Part shown: positions 18,901 to 28,001 of the stretch, one piece after another | Position numbering within the stretch: position 1 is the stretch's first letter | Layout of the letters: each line of letters starts with the position of its first letter | Source of the DNA: Planctomycetota bacterium | GTDB taxonomy: Bacteria; Planctomycetota; Phycisphaerae; UBA1845; UTPLA1 | Assembly (NCBI GenBank): GCA_016712275.1 | Contig: JADJRI010000003.1 | Coordinates: forward strand, 124,001 to 188,000 | DNA: 64,000 nt | Direction: 5' to 3' | Made by a program: the position numbers and the translations under genes | Notes under the pieces: model-generated | The model's database searches: none | What the model was told of the DNA's origin: nothing | Seen by the model: only the letters and a program-made list of their open reading frames with translations

Positions 18901-19600
18901 TTGGACGAGTGCATTCTCCAGCGGGTTGCATACGGTGACACCGACGCGGTCGCAGCCTGCGTCGATCGATTCGGCGGTCTGGTATGGACCCTTGCGCCGG
19001 CTGCTCGGCAGGCCCGAAGAGGCGGAGGACGCTGTTCAGGAAGTTTTTATTGAGTTGTGGAAGCACGCCTCCCGATTCGATCCTTCCGTGGCGAGCGAGA
19101 CAACCTTCGTGGCTATGATTGCCCGGCGTCGGCTCATTGACATTCGCAGGCGGTTATCGAGACAGCCTTTAAACGAGGGCGTGCCTGTAGAGGAGCTTCC
19201 GATTGAGGCGCCTCTCGGCATCGCGCAGGTGGAGATGCGAGACGATGCGGCCAAGGCGGCGGTCGCGCTCGGTCAGCTCAGGCCTGAACAGCGGCGTGTG
19301 CTCCAACTGGCCGTTTGTCAGGGCTGGCCGCATCAGGTCATCGCGGACCGGTTGGGGATGCCGCTGGGAACCGTGAAGACCCATGTACGTCGAGGTCTCA
19401 TCAAAATTCGAGAGGAACTCGACGCCCATCAGCGGGGAAATACCCCGGGGGTGTCGCATGAGCAAGATCGCAAATGGAAATCGCGACCATTTGTTTCAAC
19501 TGATGGCGGACCAAGCCACGGAAGGACTGGGCGAGAGCGAATTACAGGTGCTTCGCAACCTCTTGAGCGAGCATCCGGATGTGGACGCACTCGAATTTGA
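18901..19600 (+). CDS. ECF-family RNA polymerase sigma factor (frameshift near the N-terminus)
   Basis: Region 2 (RPEEAEDAVQEVFIELWKHA, then FVAMIARRRLIDIRRR) and region 4 (LRPEQRRVLQLAVCQGW, HQVIADRLGMPLGTVKTHV) are clear. The main frame lacks the start of region 2. The other frame supplies it: a TTG at 18901 opens CILQRVAYGDTDAVAACVDR and GGLVWTLA, and a one-base excess at ~18994-18999 (GCGCCGG) joins WTLA to RLLGRPEE. The C-terminal 45 residues beyond KIREELD look unlike sigma factors. One extra base in CCCCGGGGG (~19444-19452) would instead end the gene at TGA overlapping the anti-sigma ATG (19458). Such ATGA coupling is usual for sigma/anti-sigma pairs. Confidence 0.88.
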
Positions 19601-20273
19601 ATTGGCCGCGGCGGCTGCCGATCTGGCCATGATCACAGATGAATTGATCGAGATGCCCGATCGGCTTCGCGACCGAATTCTGACCGAAGCAGGCCGCTTT
19701 GTCGGAGCGACAACCGCCTCTGTCTCGAATCGGCGTTTCGAACTGGCCGGTAACGGCAAAGTGCAGCAGTTCAAGCTGCGACGGCGAAGCGTCTGGTCGG
19801 CCTACTTTGTGGCGTCGGCTGCGCTCGCGGCGGCGTTGGTGGGTTGGTGGCAGGTCGCCGCGCTGTATCGTGCAGAGTCGCATTCTCCGACGGTTCAATA
19901 CGCAAGTTTCGTGCGTGAAGCCGGGGATGTCGTCCGTGTTCCGTGGGTTGGGCAGGAGAAGGACTACAAGGGCGTTTCCGGCGAGGCCTGGTGGAGCCAG
20001 AGCCGGCAGAAAGGGTTCATGCGATTTGTCGGCCTGACCCCGAACGACCCGGCCAGGAAGCAGTATCAATTATGGATAGTCGATCCGTCGCGCGACAAGC
20101 ATCCAATCGATGGCGGCGTCTTTGATGGCGGTACGGCGGGCGAGGTCATCGTACCGATTGACGCAAAGCGCATGGTCGATCATCCAGCGGTGTTCGCCAT
20201 CACCCTGGAAAAGCCGGGCGGCGTGGTGGTTTCGGACGGTCCGTTACTTGTGATCGGAGCCTTGCCCGGTTGA
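19458..20273 (+). CDS. RskA-like anti-sigma factor, single-pass membrane protein
   Basis: About 271 residues. A cytoplasmic N-terminal region (HLFQLMADQATEGLGESELQ) is followed by a membrane helix around residues 115-135 (AYFVASAALAAALVGWW) and an extracytoplasmic C-terminal domain typical of anti-sigma-K proteins: RKQYQLWIVDPSRDKHPI, then EVIVPIDAKRMV and FAITLEKPGGVVVSDGP. It is expected to sequester the ECF sigma encoded immediately upstream and release it after signal-induced proteolysis or conformational change. No zinc-finger HxxxCxxC is present. It is followed by the cobalamin-binding protein with a short gap. Confidence 0.9.
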   Translation: MSKIANGNRDHLFQLMADQATEGLGESELQVLRNLLSEHPDVDALEFELAAAAADLAMITDELIEMPDRLRDRILTEAGRFVGATTASVSNRRFELAGNGKVQQFKLRRRSVWSAYFVASAALAAALVGWWQVAALYRAESHSPTVQYASFVREAGDVVRVPWVGQEKDYKGVSGEAWWSQSRQKGFMRFVGLTPNDPARKQYQLWIVDPSRDKHPIDGGVFDGGTAGEVIVPIDAKRMVDHPAVFAITLEKPGGVVVSDGPLLVIGALPG

Positions 20274-20326
20274 TCGAGCCGAATAGGATTGGATCGGCGC
20301 CACGTGGCAAGCAAGCGGAAAACAAT

Positions 20327-21384
20327 ATGAACGCAGATGCCCAACAAGCCAGCTTTGTCCTCGATTCGGTGGCCAAGGCCGTCGCGAACTGGACGGTCGA
20401 GCACCACGCCGAAACGCGCCCGCAGCTTATCCAGCACTATGGCCCGTCGTGGCGCGCGGACTGGGTGAACCACACACTGGCGCAACTCGGGCTTCTCGCG
20501 CAAGCGACGGCCGTTCAAAGCGCGGAGCTATTCGCCCATTCCGTTCACTGGACGCATCAATCCTTCACGGCGCGCGGCATCGACGGCGACGATCTGCTGC
20601 ACAACCTCTCCAGTCTGAGGCACGTACTCGCCAAGGAACTTCCTCCGCCGGTCGCCGAAAGGGCCGCCACCTTGGTGGACCGCGCGCTCGAGCAACTTTC
20701 GTCGGCACACGACGAGTCCGACAGTCATCCTTCCGTGGCTTCGCCTCATCTCGATCGGATGCTGCAATACCTCGAAGCGATCCTGGAGGCTGATCGAAAT
20801 GGGGCCGAGCGGATCATTCGGGCGGCGCTGGACGATGGCATCGGAATTCCGGCAATTTACGAGCAGGTTCTCGCGCCGGCGCAGGCGCGGCTTGGTGAAA
20901 TGTGGCATCGGGGCGAGATCACCGTTGCCGACGAACACCTGGGCAGCGCGACAACGCAGACCGTCATGTCGCAGTTGCGGCTCAGTTTCCAGCGAAAAGC
21001 GCCGAACGGCCGCAGTGTTGTCGGGACCGCCACGGCCGGAGACCTTCACGAGATCGGTCTTCGGATGGTCACCGATCTGTTCGAGCTGGACGGCTGGGAT
21101 GTGGTGTACCTTGGAGCCAACACGCCAACCAACGATGTAATTGAATTGCTCTCGAGACGCACTCCGAACCTGCTGCGCTTTCAGTCAGCACAGCGCTGAC
21201 CCTTCGCGACGCGGGAGGCTTGATCGCCACGATCCGCGACACCTCCCCGATCGTCGGAACGAAGGTGCTGGTCGGCGGTCCGCCGTTCCGGATGGTTCAT
21301 GGTCTCTGGAAAGAGCTGGGGGCGGACGGCTGTGCGCACTCGGCCACGCAGGCAGTCGTCGAGGGAAATCTGCTGGTCGGGTAA
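20327..21384 (+). CDS. Cobalamin-binding regulator with CarH-type photoreceptor motifs (joined across one frameshift)
   Basis: The start at ATG 20327 gives ~352 residues. Residues ~1-140 are a helical domain I do not recognise; it is not a MerR DNA-binding head. A four-helix cap follows, with W-x9-EH as Trp193-Glu203-His204 (EMWHRGEITVADEHLG). Next is a Rossmann B12-binding domain with D-x-H-x-x-G as Asp239-His241-Gly244 (DLHEIG), supplying the lower-axial His. W-x9-EH marks adenosylcobalamin light receptors such as CarH, where Trp131, Glu141 and His142 flank the upper ligand; the Trp-to-His spacing here (48) is close to CarH (46). The frame breaks near 21174; adding one base reads LLALSVSTALTL and continues to VLVGGPPF and the stop at 21384. 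Light sensing is inferred, not shown. Confidence 0.88.
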
Positions 21385-21540
21385 TGAGAGAGACTTGCGA
21401 CGAAACGGCTAACTCGTGAATTCGTTGCAACCTACAGCAGATTTAAGTCGTTACATCGTGACATCAAATCGATGCATGTGCGCTTTGTTGCGCATGTATC
21501 TCGCCAATTGGAGCTTCATTTCGGCCGCCCCGCTTGAACA

Positions 21541-22145
21541 TTGTCAAGCGAGTTGGGTTTCATGAATGCAACGCATGAAGCATTGCTCGGGTCGTCGTTT
21601 GAGTTTTTGGACACTACTCGGGCGGAATCGCCATTGCAAAAATGTCGTCATGAGCCGACGACGAAGGAGATTCGCACGTACATCTCGGAGCCGGATCGAG
21701 GCCGTCGCAACTGGACGGGGAAGACTGAAGAAGAGCAGGCCGCGAAGTCGGCGGCGCGTGACGCGGTGTATGACAATCGTCGTCGAGTGAAAGGGGATCG
21801 CGGCAGGCGGCTGATGAAAGCGCGCGGCGAACTGATCGAGTGCAGCTTTGCGCACTGCTATGACACCGGCAGATGCGCCGGACGCATCTGCGCGGTCACA
21901 AGAATATTCTGAAGCGCCTGCAGATTCACGCGAGCGGCTTCAATATGGGCTTGATCCTGCGCAAGTTGATCGGATTCGGCACGGCGCGCGGCCTGCAGGG
22001 ACTGCGGGGCGTCTTCGGCCGCGCTTTTTCGGCGCTCGAGCGCACCCTGCGAGCCGAATTCGCTCCGATGGTTGAATTGATGAAGTTCGGACCCCGTGCC
22101 GGTTCGTGGCTGCCGATTCTCCGGTCAAACTGCGAATTGATCCGT
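21541..22145 (+). pseudogene. Remnant of an IS1182-family transposase (C-terminal part)
   Basis: Fragments in two frames resemble the C-terminal half of IS1182-type DDE transposases: VRTYISEPDRG-like sequence (IRTYISEPDRGRRNWTGKTE), YDNRRRVKGDRGRRLMKARG and ELIECSFAHCYDTG, then after a shift near 21875 MRRTHLRGHKNILKRL, IHASGFNMGLILRKLIG. The N-terminal catalytic half is absent, so the element is dead. No inverted repeats were recognised. The surroundings carry no other complete gene. Confidence 0.8.
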
Positions 22146-22179
22146 TACGCGGCCTGAACAACGAAACGGGTGATTATAC

Positions 22180-22929
22180 CACGGCTGCTATGGGTCGCTG
22201 TAGCGAGTTAGACGGCTGGCGGGTGAACGGAAAAACGCACTGGTTGTGGTGTTTTTCGGCGACCGACCTGACCTATTTCATGATCGATCGGTGTCGGGCA
22301 GTCCGGCCTTGCTCAAGTTTTTCAAGCTGGAATTCGCCGGCACCCTGGTGACCGACTTCTGGGGAGCCTACAACGCGGTGGCCTGTTCCAAAAGGCAGAT
22401 GTGCCTGGTGCATCTGTTGCGCGATCTGGAAAACGTCGAGGCCTATCACCGCGTGAATCAGGACTGGCCGGCCTTCGCCAAGAAGCTGCGCCGGCTGGTC
22501 AGCGATGCGATCCGCCTGTGGAAGCGGGAGGCCGTACCCGCGGGCGAATATGCCTCGCGCCGGGCGCGGCTCGATCAGCGGCTGGCCGAACTGATCGAAT
22601 CGCCATGGGATCACACGGATGCTCGACGCTTGATCAAGCGGCTTCGACGGCACGCCGGCGACTTGTTCACCTTTCTGGACGAACCGGGCGTGCCCTTCGA
22701 CAACAATCATGCCGAGCGCGCCATTCGCCCGGCGGTGAACATCCGCAAGAACAGCCAGAGCAACCGCAGCGAGCGTGGCGCCAAGACGCAGTCGGTGCTG
22801 ATGAGTGTTTACCGCACGTTGAAGCAACGTGGACATTCTCCGATCGAAACGATCGCGAAAGCAATCGAAACTTACTTAAACACCGGCCAATTGCCGCCTC
22901 TACCATCAAAAACCGCTGCAATCGGGTAA
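22180..22929 (+). pseudogene. Remnant of an IS66-family transposase (C-terminal part)
   Basis: The IS66 signature DETGWRVNGKTHWLW appears as ELDGWRVNGKTHWLWCFSA, with degenerate bases before it. It then passes through a frameshift near 22290-22298 into LLKFFKLEFAGTLVTDFWGA, YNAVACSKRQMCLVHLLRDL and the terminal PFDNNHAERAIRP, NRSERGAKTQSVLMSVYRT. The upstream half, including the zinc-finger region and the IS66 accessory ORFs, is missing. It directly follows the IS1182 remnant, so insertions were stacked or recombined here. Confidence 0.9.
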
Positions 22930-23412
22930 AGAGTTACCAAATTTCAAATGTCGAATTGCCCCAGCCCCCGCGCTCACTCGCCCAATTGCCCTGCATTTCA
23001 ATGTTTCGGCGTTTTCCCATTTCGGCGTTTCATTCAATCGCCCAATCGCCAGATCGCCATGAAATTTTCACCCCAGGAGTTTTATCAAAGAACATGGCTC
23101 TCCACAAATGTCCGCCGATCAGAACACACTCCAAACACAAGCCTTACAACAATCCTGGCCCGTCGGAAATGCAGCGAAAATGGTGATGAAAGCGCGGAAA
23201 AAGCGGCATCGGCTTCTTGGCGTAACCAATCGCCGCGGCCCGGCAATATTCGTCGAAGGAATTATGGGATGCCAAGACGATGGCACAATGGAATCTCTCG
23301 GAAGCCCGCCGCGCCATTCCTCGGATTGTCCCAAGCCAATCGTCGCGGGTTCGATTCCCACCGCCCGCTGTCAAGATGGAACCACGCGGAACCAAAACGA
23401 ATCGCCGGTCAC
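22930..23412. other. Non-coding stretch after the IS66 remnant
   Basis: No convincing gene. The first ~130 bases are repetitive, with copies of CGCCCAATTGCC, CGCCCAATCGCC and variants of TTTCGGCGTTT. ORFs reading through it in several frames have no recognisable domain. A tRNA-like 3' end lies at its downstream edge. Confidence 0.5.
23278..23369 (+). tRNA. Degenerate tRNA-Gly-like sequence (intact only at the 3' end)
   Basis: The T-arm GCGGG-TTCGATT-CCCAC (one mismatch) is followed by CGCCCGC and T, the 3' acceptor and discriminator of tRNA-Gly, and TCCCAAG upstream resembles a Gly anticodon loop. A D-arm-like TGGCACAATGG lies at 23281. The expected 5' acceptor strand GCGGGCG is not present and there is no encoded CCA. 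The region is therefore a decayed tRNA or the tRNA fragment left by an integrated element, next to the transposase remnants. Antisense frames give the GGNRTRD string typical of tRNA T-arms. Confidence 0.4.
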
Positions 23413-24338
23413 TCAGCGGATTCGTGCGAGAAATTCCTCGTAGCTTGTGTTCCATGAGAGAATGCCGAATCGTTGCATTAGCGCTTTCACATTATTGGGA
23501 ATCAACTCTGCATTCGTAAGCAGGTCGGTTTCGTTTGCGCCATAATTGGTCGGAACGGGCGCGGCGTGGCCGTCCGCGAATCCGACGATGGTGACGCCCT
23601 GACGCAGCCTGATCAGTGCTCCGCCTGCGCCCGGTGTGCGGCCGAATCGTGTTTGGAAGGCGCATGCCGCTGGACGACCCGATCCTGATTCCAGCAGTTG
23701 CCCTCCATATTGTTCTGATTGATGCCGCCCTGCCCGCCGGTCGCGGCGGGGTTTTCCTCGGCGAAAAGCGGCGCGTTGCTCGCGGAGGCGGTTGTGCCTC
23801 TGTAGGACTTTGCCGCGGGAATGGAACTCGGGAGTCTCAGTCCCATGCCGGCCAGCATGCTGTAACTGAATTTGCCGTTGCCGGTGGGAATCATTTCGCT
23901 GGCATTGGCCTGCCCCGGAATGGCCGATGGCACGTCAGAGGGACAAAGCACCAGCTTGGGATTCTGGTAGTAAGGATACAAAAGTCCGAATCGTGGCGCC
24001 GCGGTAAAGCCCATCGGATTGCCGCTCGTCGGGATCAGTTCATTGCCGGCCTGATAGCCGCCGCCCGACTGGTTTCCGATTCCGAGCCAGTCCAGCCCAT
24101 ACTGATTGGCCGGCAGCCCGGAAACGGTGTAGTTGTCGAGACAGGGCGGATAGACCTCGAAGTCAACGGTATACAAGGTAGCGCTGATGGACAGCTCGCG
24201 CAGATTGGAGACGCACTGAACCGCCTTGCCCCGCTCCCGCGCAGCCGAAAGCGACGGCAGGAGAATGGATATCAGCAGGGCGATGATGGCAACGACGACC
24301 AGGAGTTCCAGCAGTGTGAAAGCGCTGCGTTTTGTCAT
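23413..24338 (-). CDS. Prepilin-type pseudopilin with H-X9-DG-like C-terminus (joined across one frameshift)
   Basis: The start at 24338 follows GAGGTG. The type IV prepilin peptidase site and N-methylation helix are plain: KRSAFTLLELLVVVAIIALL, then ISILLPSLSAARERGKAVQC. The body resembles planctomycete DUF1559-like pseudopilins, with FGLLYPYYQNPKLVLCPSD. The frame ends early at 23613. The sequence beyond a shift at ~23655 (next to AAAC) continues as VTIVGFADGHA, the DG-type C-terminal motif of the family, to a stop at 23413. Role: surface or secretion-like pseudopilus subunit; the specific system is unknown. Confidence 0.85.
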
Positions 24339-24377
24339 GGGGCACCTCATGTTATTGTTGGGCCGATCCAGTTGGAA

Positions 24378-27300
24378 TCAATTGAGCAGCGCTTCGGCGA
24401 AAAGGCTGACGTCAATCGCGTCAAGCGCGCTGTCTGTATTCATATCGGATAACGATGGCGAACAGCCGGGATGGTCCGCGGCGTATCCCGTCGGATCGAC
24501 GATGGCCTGAACGAAGGGCTCGACATCATCGATGCTCAGTATCTGATCGCAATTCGCATCGCCCTTGATCCGCACTTCAACGGTGACGGCCGGGCTCGTT
24601 GCGGTGCCGCAGGGGGACTCGGCCGCGAGTTCATAAACTCCCGCGTCGTCCGGCAGAATCGATTCGATTGTGAGCACAGGCGAATTCACTCCGTGGATTC
24701 GACCGTCGTCGAGCAGGATGGCCCCGCCACGACGCCATTGAAGCGACGCCGGCGGCGAACTGGTAACAGTCGCCGCGAGCGTAACGCTGTCACCGGCGCT
24801 GGCCAACTGGTCGGCAGGCATGTCGAAACTCGGCGCTCCGCTGCCGATCGCCCAACAGATCGAGCGCTCGATCAACGAGTCACCATCGGCCGCGATGCTG
24901 TTCCAACTGCTGTCTTCGATGAAGAAAAAGACGCGGCGATGGGGGGCGACATAGCCGCCGAGAAGGACGTCGCCTGAGTCACACGCCAGCAGGGCGAAAT
25001 CCCCCGCAGCGCCGGCTCGCGTTGCAAGAAGGTCTGCGTTGGCGGCGAGATTGCCCTGGCCGACGCTCATGTTGGCGCCGGAGTTGAACACGGTCTTGTT
25101 GCCGATGGAGAGATCCGAGGTAATGGGATGGCTGGTGTCGACGACATTGACCTGAGTCGTACCGGAAACGGACACGCCAAAATCCGCCAGCGCCTCACGA
25201 TCGGTCCTAAGCAGGGCTTGCTCCCAGAATACCAATGGGACAGCGACGTCGCGGAACTGACCGGCCACGTTGGAAGAAGTGATTGTCGATGAGACTGCGA
25301 CGAGATCGAACTGCGCGCCGAGCGCCGCGGCCGAGGGACGATTGGCCGGCTCGTCGTCGAATGCGGTGACATCGAAGCCGTGCTGTCGAAGGTGATTCGC
25401 AAACGCGGCGTCGGCGGCCGATGGAGGCAGTGTTCCGCCGATCAACGCCACGCTCGGCACCGGTCCGACGGTGATGTAACTCTGCTTCTGTGCGACGGTG
25501 ATTCCATCGGCGCCGGTGACCGTCAGCGTCACGTCGTACACGCCGTCGTGCTGATAGGTATGTAGAGGATTCTGATCGGTGCTTTCATATCCGTCGCCAA
25601 ACCGCCAGTGCCATGCGGTGGGTGATGCCGAAGTGGAGGCATCCGAAAACTGAACCGCCAGTGGCGCGAGACCGCGCGTAACATCTGACGAGAAATCGGC
25701 GGAGCTCACGAATTTGACGCGGAGAACATGCGCCCCGCCGTCGATGGGAGAGCTGTACCCCGTGTCGCGATAGAGGTCGGTGAAATAGAGGCCGTCGGGA
25801 CCGGCAGCGAGTCCGACACAGGTTGCTTTTCCGACGCCATTGTATTCGACGAGCGATGTCGGCCCGCCGGTGATCGCGCCGGCGGCATTAAGCGTGAATT
25901 CGACGATTCTCTTCCCGAGAGCCTGCTGGCCGGTTGCCCAGGTTGGTCCCGATTCGGAGATGAACATGCTTCCCATTTTTGGCGCGGGAAATCCGCTGCC
26001 GCCGAATGACTCTGGCTGAATGAACGCCATGTTCACAGGGCCGTGTGCGGGATTCCAATTGTATAGGGCGAAGTTCGCCATGCTCGCGTCGCTGCCATTC
26101 CAGAGATAATTGCGGCCGGCCACGACTTTGACGATTCGATCGACGCTGGGGCCATTCTCGACTTCATAGAGCGTATTGTCAGCCGCTCGCCAGGCGCCGC
26201 CGAATGGATTTCGCACGCCATAGGCATAGACGTAGTCCCGTGAGTTAATGCCATTCGAGGCATCATAAAACGGGTTGTCGTTCGGCGCGGTACCGTCAAG
26301 ATTGACTCGAAGTATTTTGCCGCGATATGACGACAGGTTCTGGGCGGTGGTGGAATCGAATCCGTCTCCCATGTGAACATAGAGCTTGCCATCCGGACCA
26401 ATGGAAAAGTTCGAGATTTGGTGCGACTGTCCCTGCGTTTCACCAGCCATGTCGAGAATCGTCGTTTGTGACGCGGCGCTCAGTCCGCCATCGTTGCTAT
26501 GGAAGCGGACGATTTTTGGATAATGCGCTCCGTTCGGCGGGGTCGCGTCGTAGAGCATGCCGGCAAAGACATCGCCCGAAACGGGATCGACCGCGATCCC
26601 CGCCAGGCCCTGCTCACCAGAGCCGGGAAACGCGCCGGTTGGCGTGTAGTTAAGCAGGTTTGACGCATAGGTGCTGACCGATCCATTGCGAAGAACGACT
26701 TTGATCGCGCCATAAAGCTCGGTCACGTAGAAGAATGGGTCTTCCAAGTCACTGCCTGTATTTGGAATGAATGCAATATTAACCGGGAGTTGGAAACCGG
26801 TTGCAATAAGGTCGACCTTATAGCCGGGCTGCAGCGCGGTCCAAGGCACGGCCGGCGTTCGCGCGAGTGTTGTAAAAACGGGTGATATCTCGTTCGCTTG
26901 CCCGACATACGTACTGCCGTTTGACGTGACCCAGAAATAGGCGTGCTGAGTCGCCGCGAGATTAATGGCCGGCAGGTAGATCGTGTGATTGTCACCGTGG
27001 TCGTCGGGGAATGAAATGTCGGTTTCGGGCAAGCTCAGCAATGCGGAACCTGTGATCAAATGAACGCGCACGTCGACATGTGACGAAAGTGCGGTCGGGT
27101 TGATGATGAGATTTCCCGTCCCGGCGTCGCCGCGAATCTCGAGAAGCAACTGCGCCGTTGCGGATTCAATGAGGATCGTCGACGGCGTCGCGTCGGCGGG
27201 CAAATCGACGGACTGTCCCGCGGCATTTCGCAGCGCGGGCGCCGGCGTTTCCCCGATATCCTCCAACTCAAGCGGGAAGGTCGAAATCGTGGAACCCGTG

Positions 27301-27734
27301 GTGAAATAACGGCCGCCCCACAGACTCCACTGTGTGGCGGCATCACCGCTGCTGTCCTTATGTCGAACGCGAAGCAGGTAATTTACGGTGGGTAGGAGGC
27401 TCGTGCGGCCGGTGTACGCGCCTTGGAAGATGCCGTCTCCCAGGTGGGTGTGAACGCGCTCCACGCCTGTCAGACAACTGGACCTCCAGACGAGCTGCGC
27501 CGGTGAAAGCGTCCAAATCTCCCAATCAGAACAAACATGTGTATCGCCGACATCCACATCCGCAAAAGCGCTGCATTCCATGTGCACATCTTCAGGATTG
27601 ACGATTTGCCCGTCTGTTGCAGGTTCAGTCACGAACGGCGCGCTCGGCGGTGTATTCGCAATGGCCTCCGAGGTGATCGCGAATAGCGTCAGCGTCGCGA
27701 GCAATGCCCTGATTCGAACAGCGGAAGTTTGCAT
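24378..27734 (-). CDS. Large secreted protein: glucose/sorbosone dehydrogenase-like propeller, PKD, Ig-like and dockerin-like domains
   Basis: 1118 residues with a signal peptide (residues 1-26, ending IANT). Residues ~300-680 form a GSDH/PQQ sugar dehydrogenase-like six-bladed propeller: GEQGLAGIAVDP, GQSHQISNFSIGPDGKLYVHMGDG, YGVRNPFGG. A PKD domain (~690-750) has WHWRFGDGYESTDQNPLHTY and DVTLTV. A domain with VALIGGTLPP and DTSHPITSDLS follows (~755-975), then an Ig-like domain (SLQWRRGGAILLDDG, PDDAGVYELAAES). The C-terminus has two calcium loops (GDANCDQILSIDDVEPFV and DMNTDSALDAIDVSLF). Sugar oxidation is inferred from fold only. It stands alone downstream of a large paralogue-like secreted gene. 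Confidence 0.88.
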   Translation of the reverse strand: MQTSAVRIRALLATLTLFAITSEAIANTPPSAPFVTEPATDGQIVNPEDVHMECSAFADVDVGDTHVCSDWEIWTLSPAQLVWRSSCLTGVERVHTHLGDGIFQGAYTGRTSLLPTVNYLLRVRHKDSSGDAATQWSLWGGRYFTTGSTISTFPLELEDIGETPAPALRNAAGQSVDLPADATPSTILIESATAQLLLEIRGDAGTGNLIINPTALSSHVDVRVHLITGSALLSLPETDISFPDDHGDNHTIYLPAINLAATQHAYFWVTSNGSTYVGQANEISPVFTTLARTPAVPWTALQPGYKVDLIATGFQLPVNIAFIPNTGSDLEDPFFYVTELYGAIKVVLRNGSVSTYASNLLNYTPTGAFPGSGEQGLAGIAVDPVSGDVFAGMLYDATPPNGAHYPKIVRFHSNDGGLSAASQTTILDMAGETQGQSHQISNFSIGPDGKLYVHMGDGFDSTTAQNLSSYRGKILRVNLDGTAPNDNPFYDASNGINSRDYVYAYGVRNPFGGAWRAADNTLYEVENGPSVDRIVKVVAGRNYLWNGSDASMANFALYNWNPAHGPVNMAFIQPESFGGSGFPAPKMGSMFISESGPTWATGQQALGKRIVEFTLNAAGAITGGPTSLVEYNGVGKATCVGLAAGPDGLYFTDLYRDTGYSSPIDGGAHVLRVKFVSSADFSSDVTRGLAPLAVQFSDASTSASPTAWHWRFGDGYESTDQNPLHTYQHDGVYDVTLTVTGADGITVAQKQSYITVGPVPSVALIGGTLPPSAADAAFANHLRQHGFDVTAFDDEPANRPSAAALGAQFDLVAVSSTITSSNVAGQFRDVAVPLVFWEQALLRTDREALADFGVSVSGTTQVNVVDTSHPITSDLSIGNKTVFNSGANMSVGQGNLAANADLLATRAGAAGDFALLACDSGDVLLGGYVAPHRRVFFFIEDSSWNSIAADGDSLIERSICWAIGSGAPSFDMPADQLASAGDSVTLAATVTSSPPASLQWRRGGAILLDDGRIHGVNSPVLTIESILPDDAGVYELAAESPCGTATSPAVTVEVRIKGDANCDQILSIDDVEPFVQAIVDPTGYAADHPGCSPSLSDMNTDSALDAIDVSLFAEALLN

Positions 27735-27864
27735 GAATTCTATCTTTCGATGATTGGGCCGCCTTAGAGTGTCACGTTCGAATCTGTATTCTACTGCATC
27801 ACGTCAAAGCGCATATGCGTCTTAGCGTGAAATACGGAGGAGTCCACTCTCAATCAGGCGGTTA

Positions 27865-27904
27865 CAGCCGCGCTCCGGATCGTCTTGAACCGGAAGCGCG
27901 GCTG
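27865..27904 (-). terminator. Strong hairpin after the 1600-residue secreted protein gene
   Basis: A 14-bp GC-rich stem with one bulge: CAGCCGCGCT plus CCGG pairs with CCGG plus AGCGCGGCTG across an 11-base loop. It lies ~100 bases downstream of the stop at 28002. There is no U-tract, so termination may need Rho or be partial. Nothing else is seen between 27735 and 28001. Confidence 0.6.
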
Positions 27905-28001
27905 CACCGACGTTTGTTGATTCGTACCGGACGTCGCCCTGCGTAAGTTGCCGCCCGCGAATCTGCGGAAACGTTTACAGGGCGAGCGGAAAGTTCAGGG
28001 A

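Noticed and set aside
20327..21384. Corrinoid methyltransferase partner (MtbC-like) as the function of the B12 protein
   Set aside because: Kept only as an alternative: no methyltransferase is adjacent and the W-x9-EH motif plus sigma context favour a sensory role.
22273..22836. 187-residue ORF antisense to the IS66 remnant
   Set aside because: Shadow of the transposase frame.
23144..23455. 103-residue ORF with a GGNRTRD-like string
   Set aside because: This string is the usual antisense translation of a tRNA T-arm; treated as tRNA-like DNA, not a gene.
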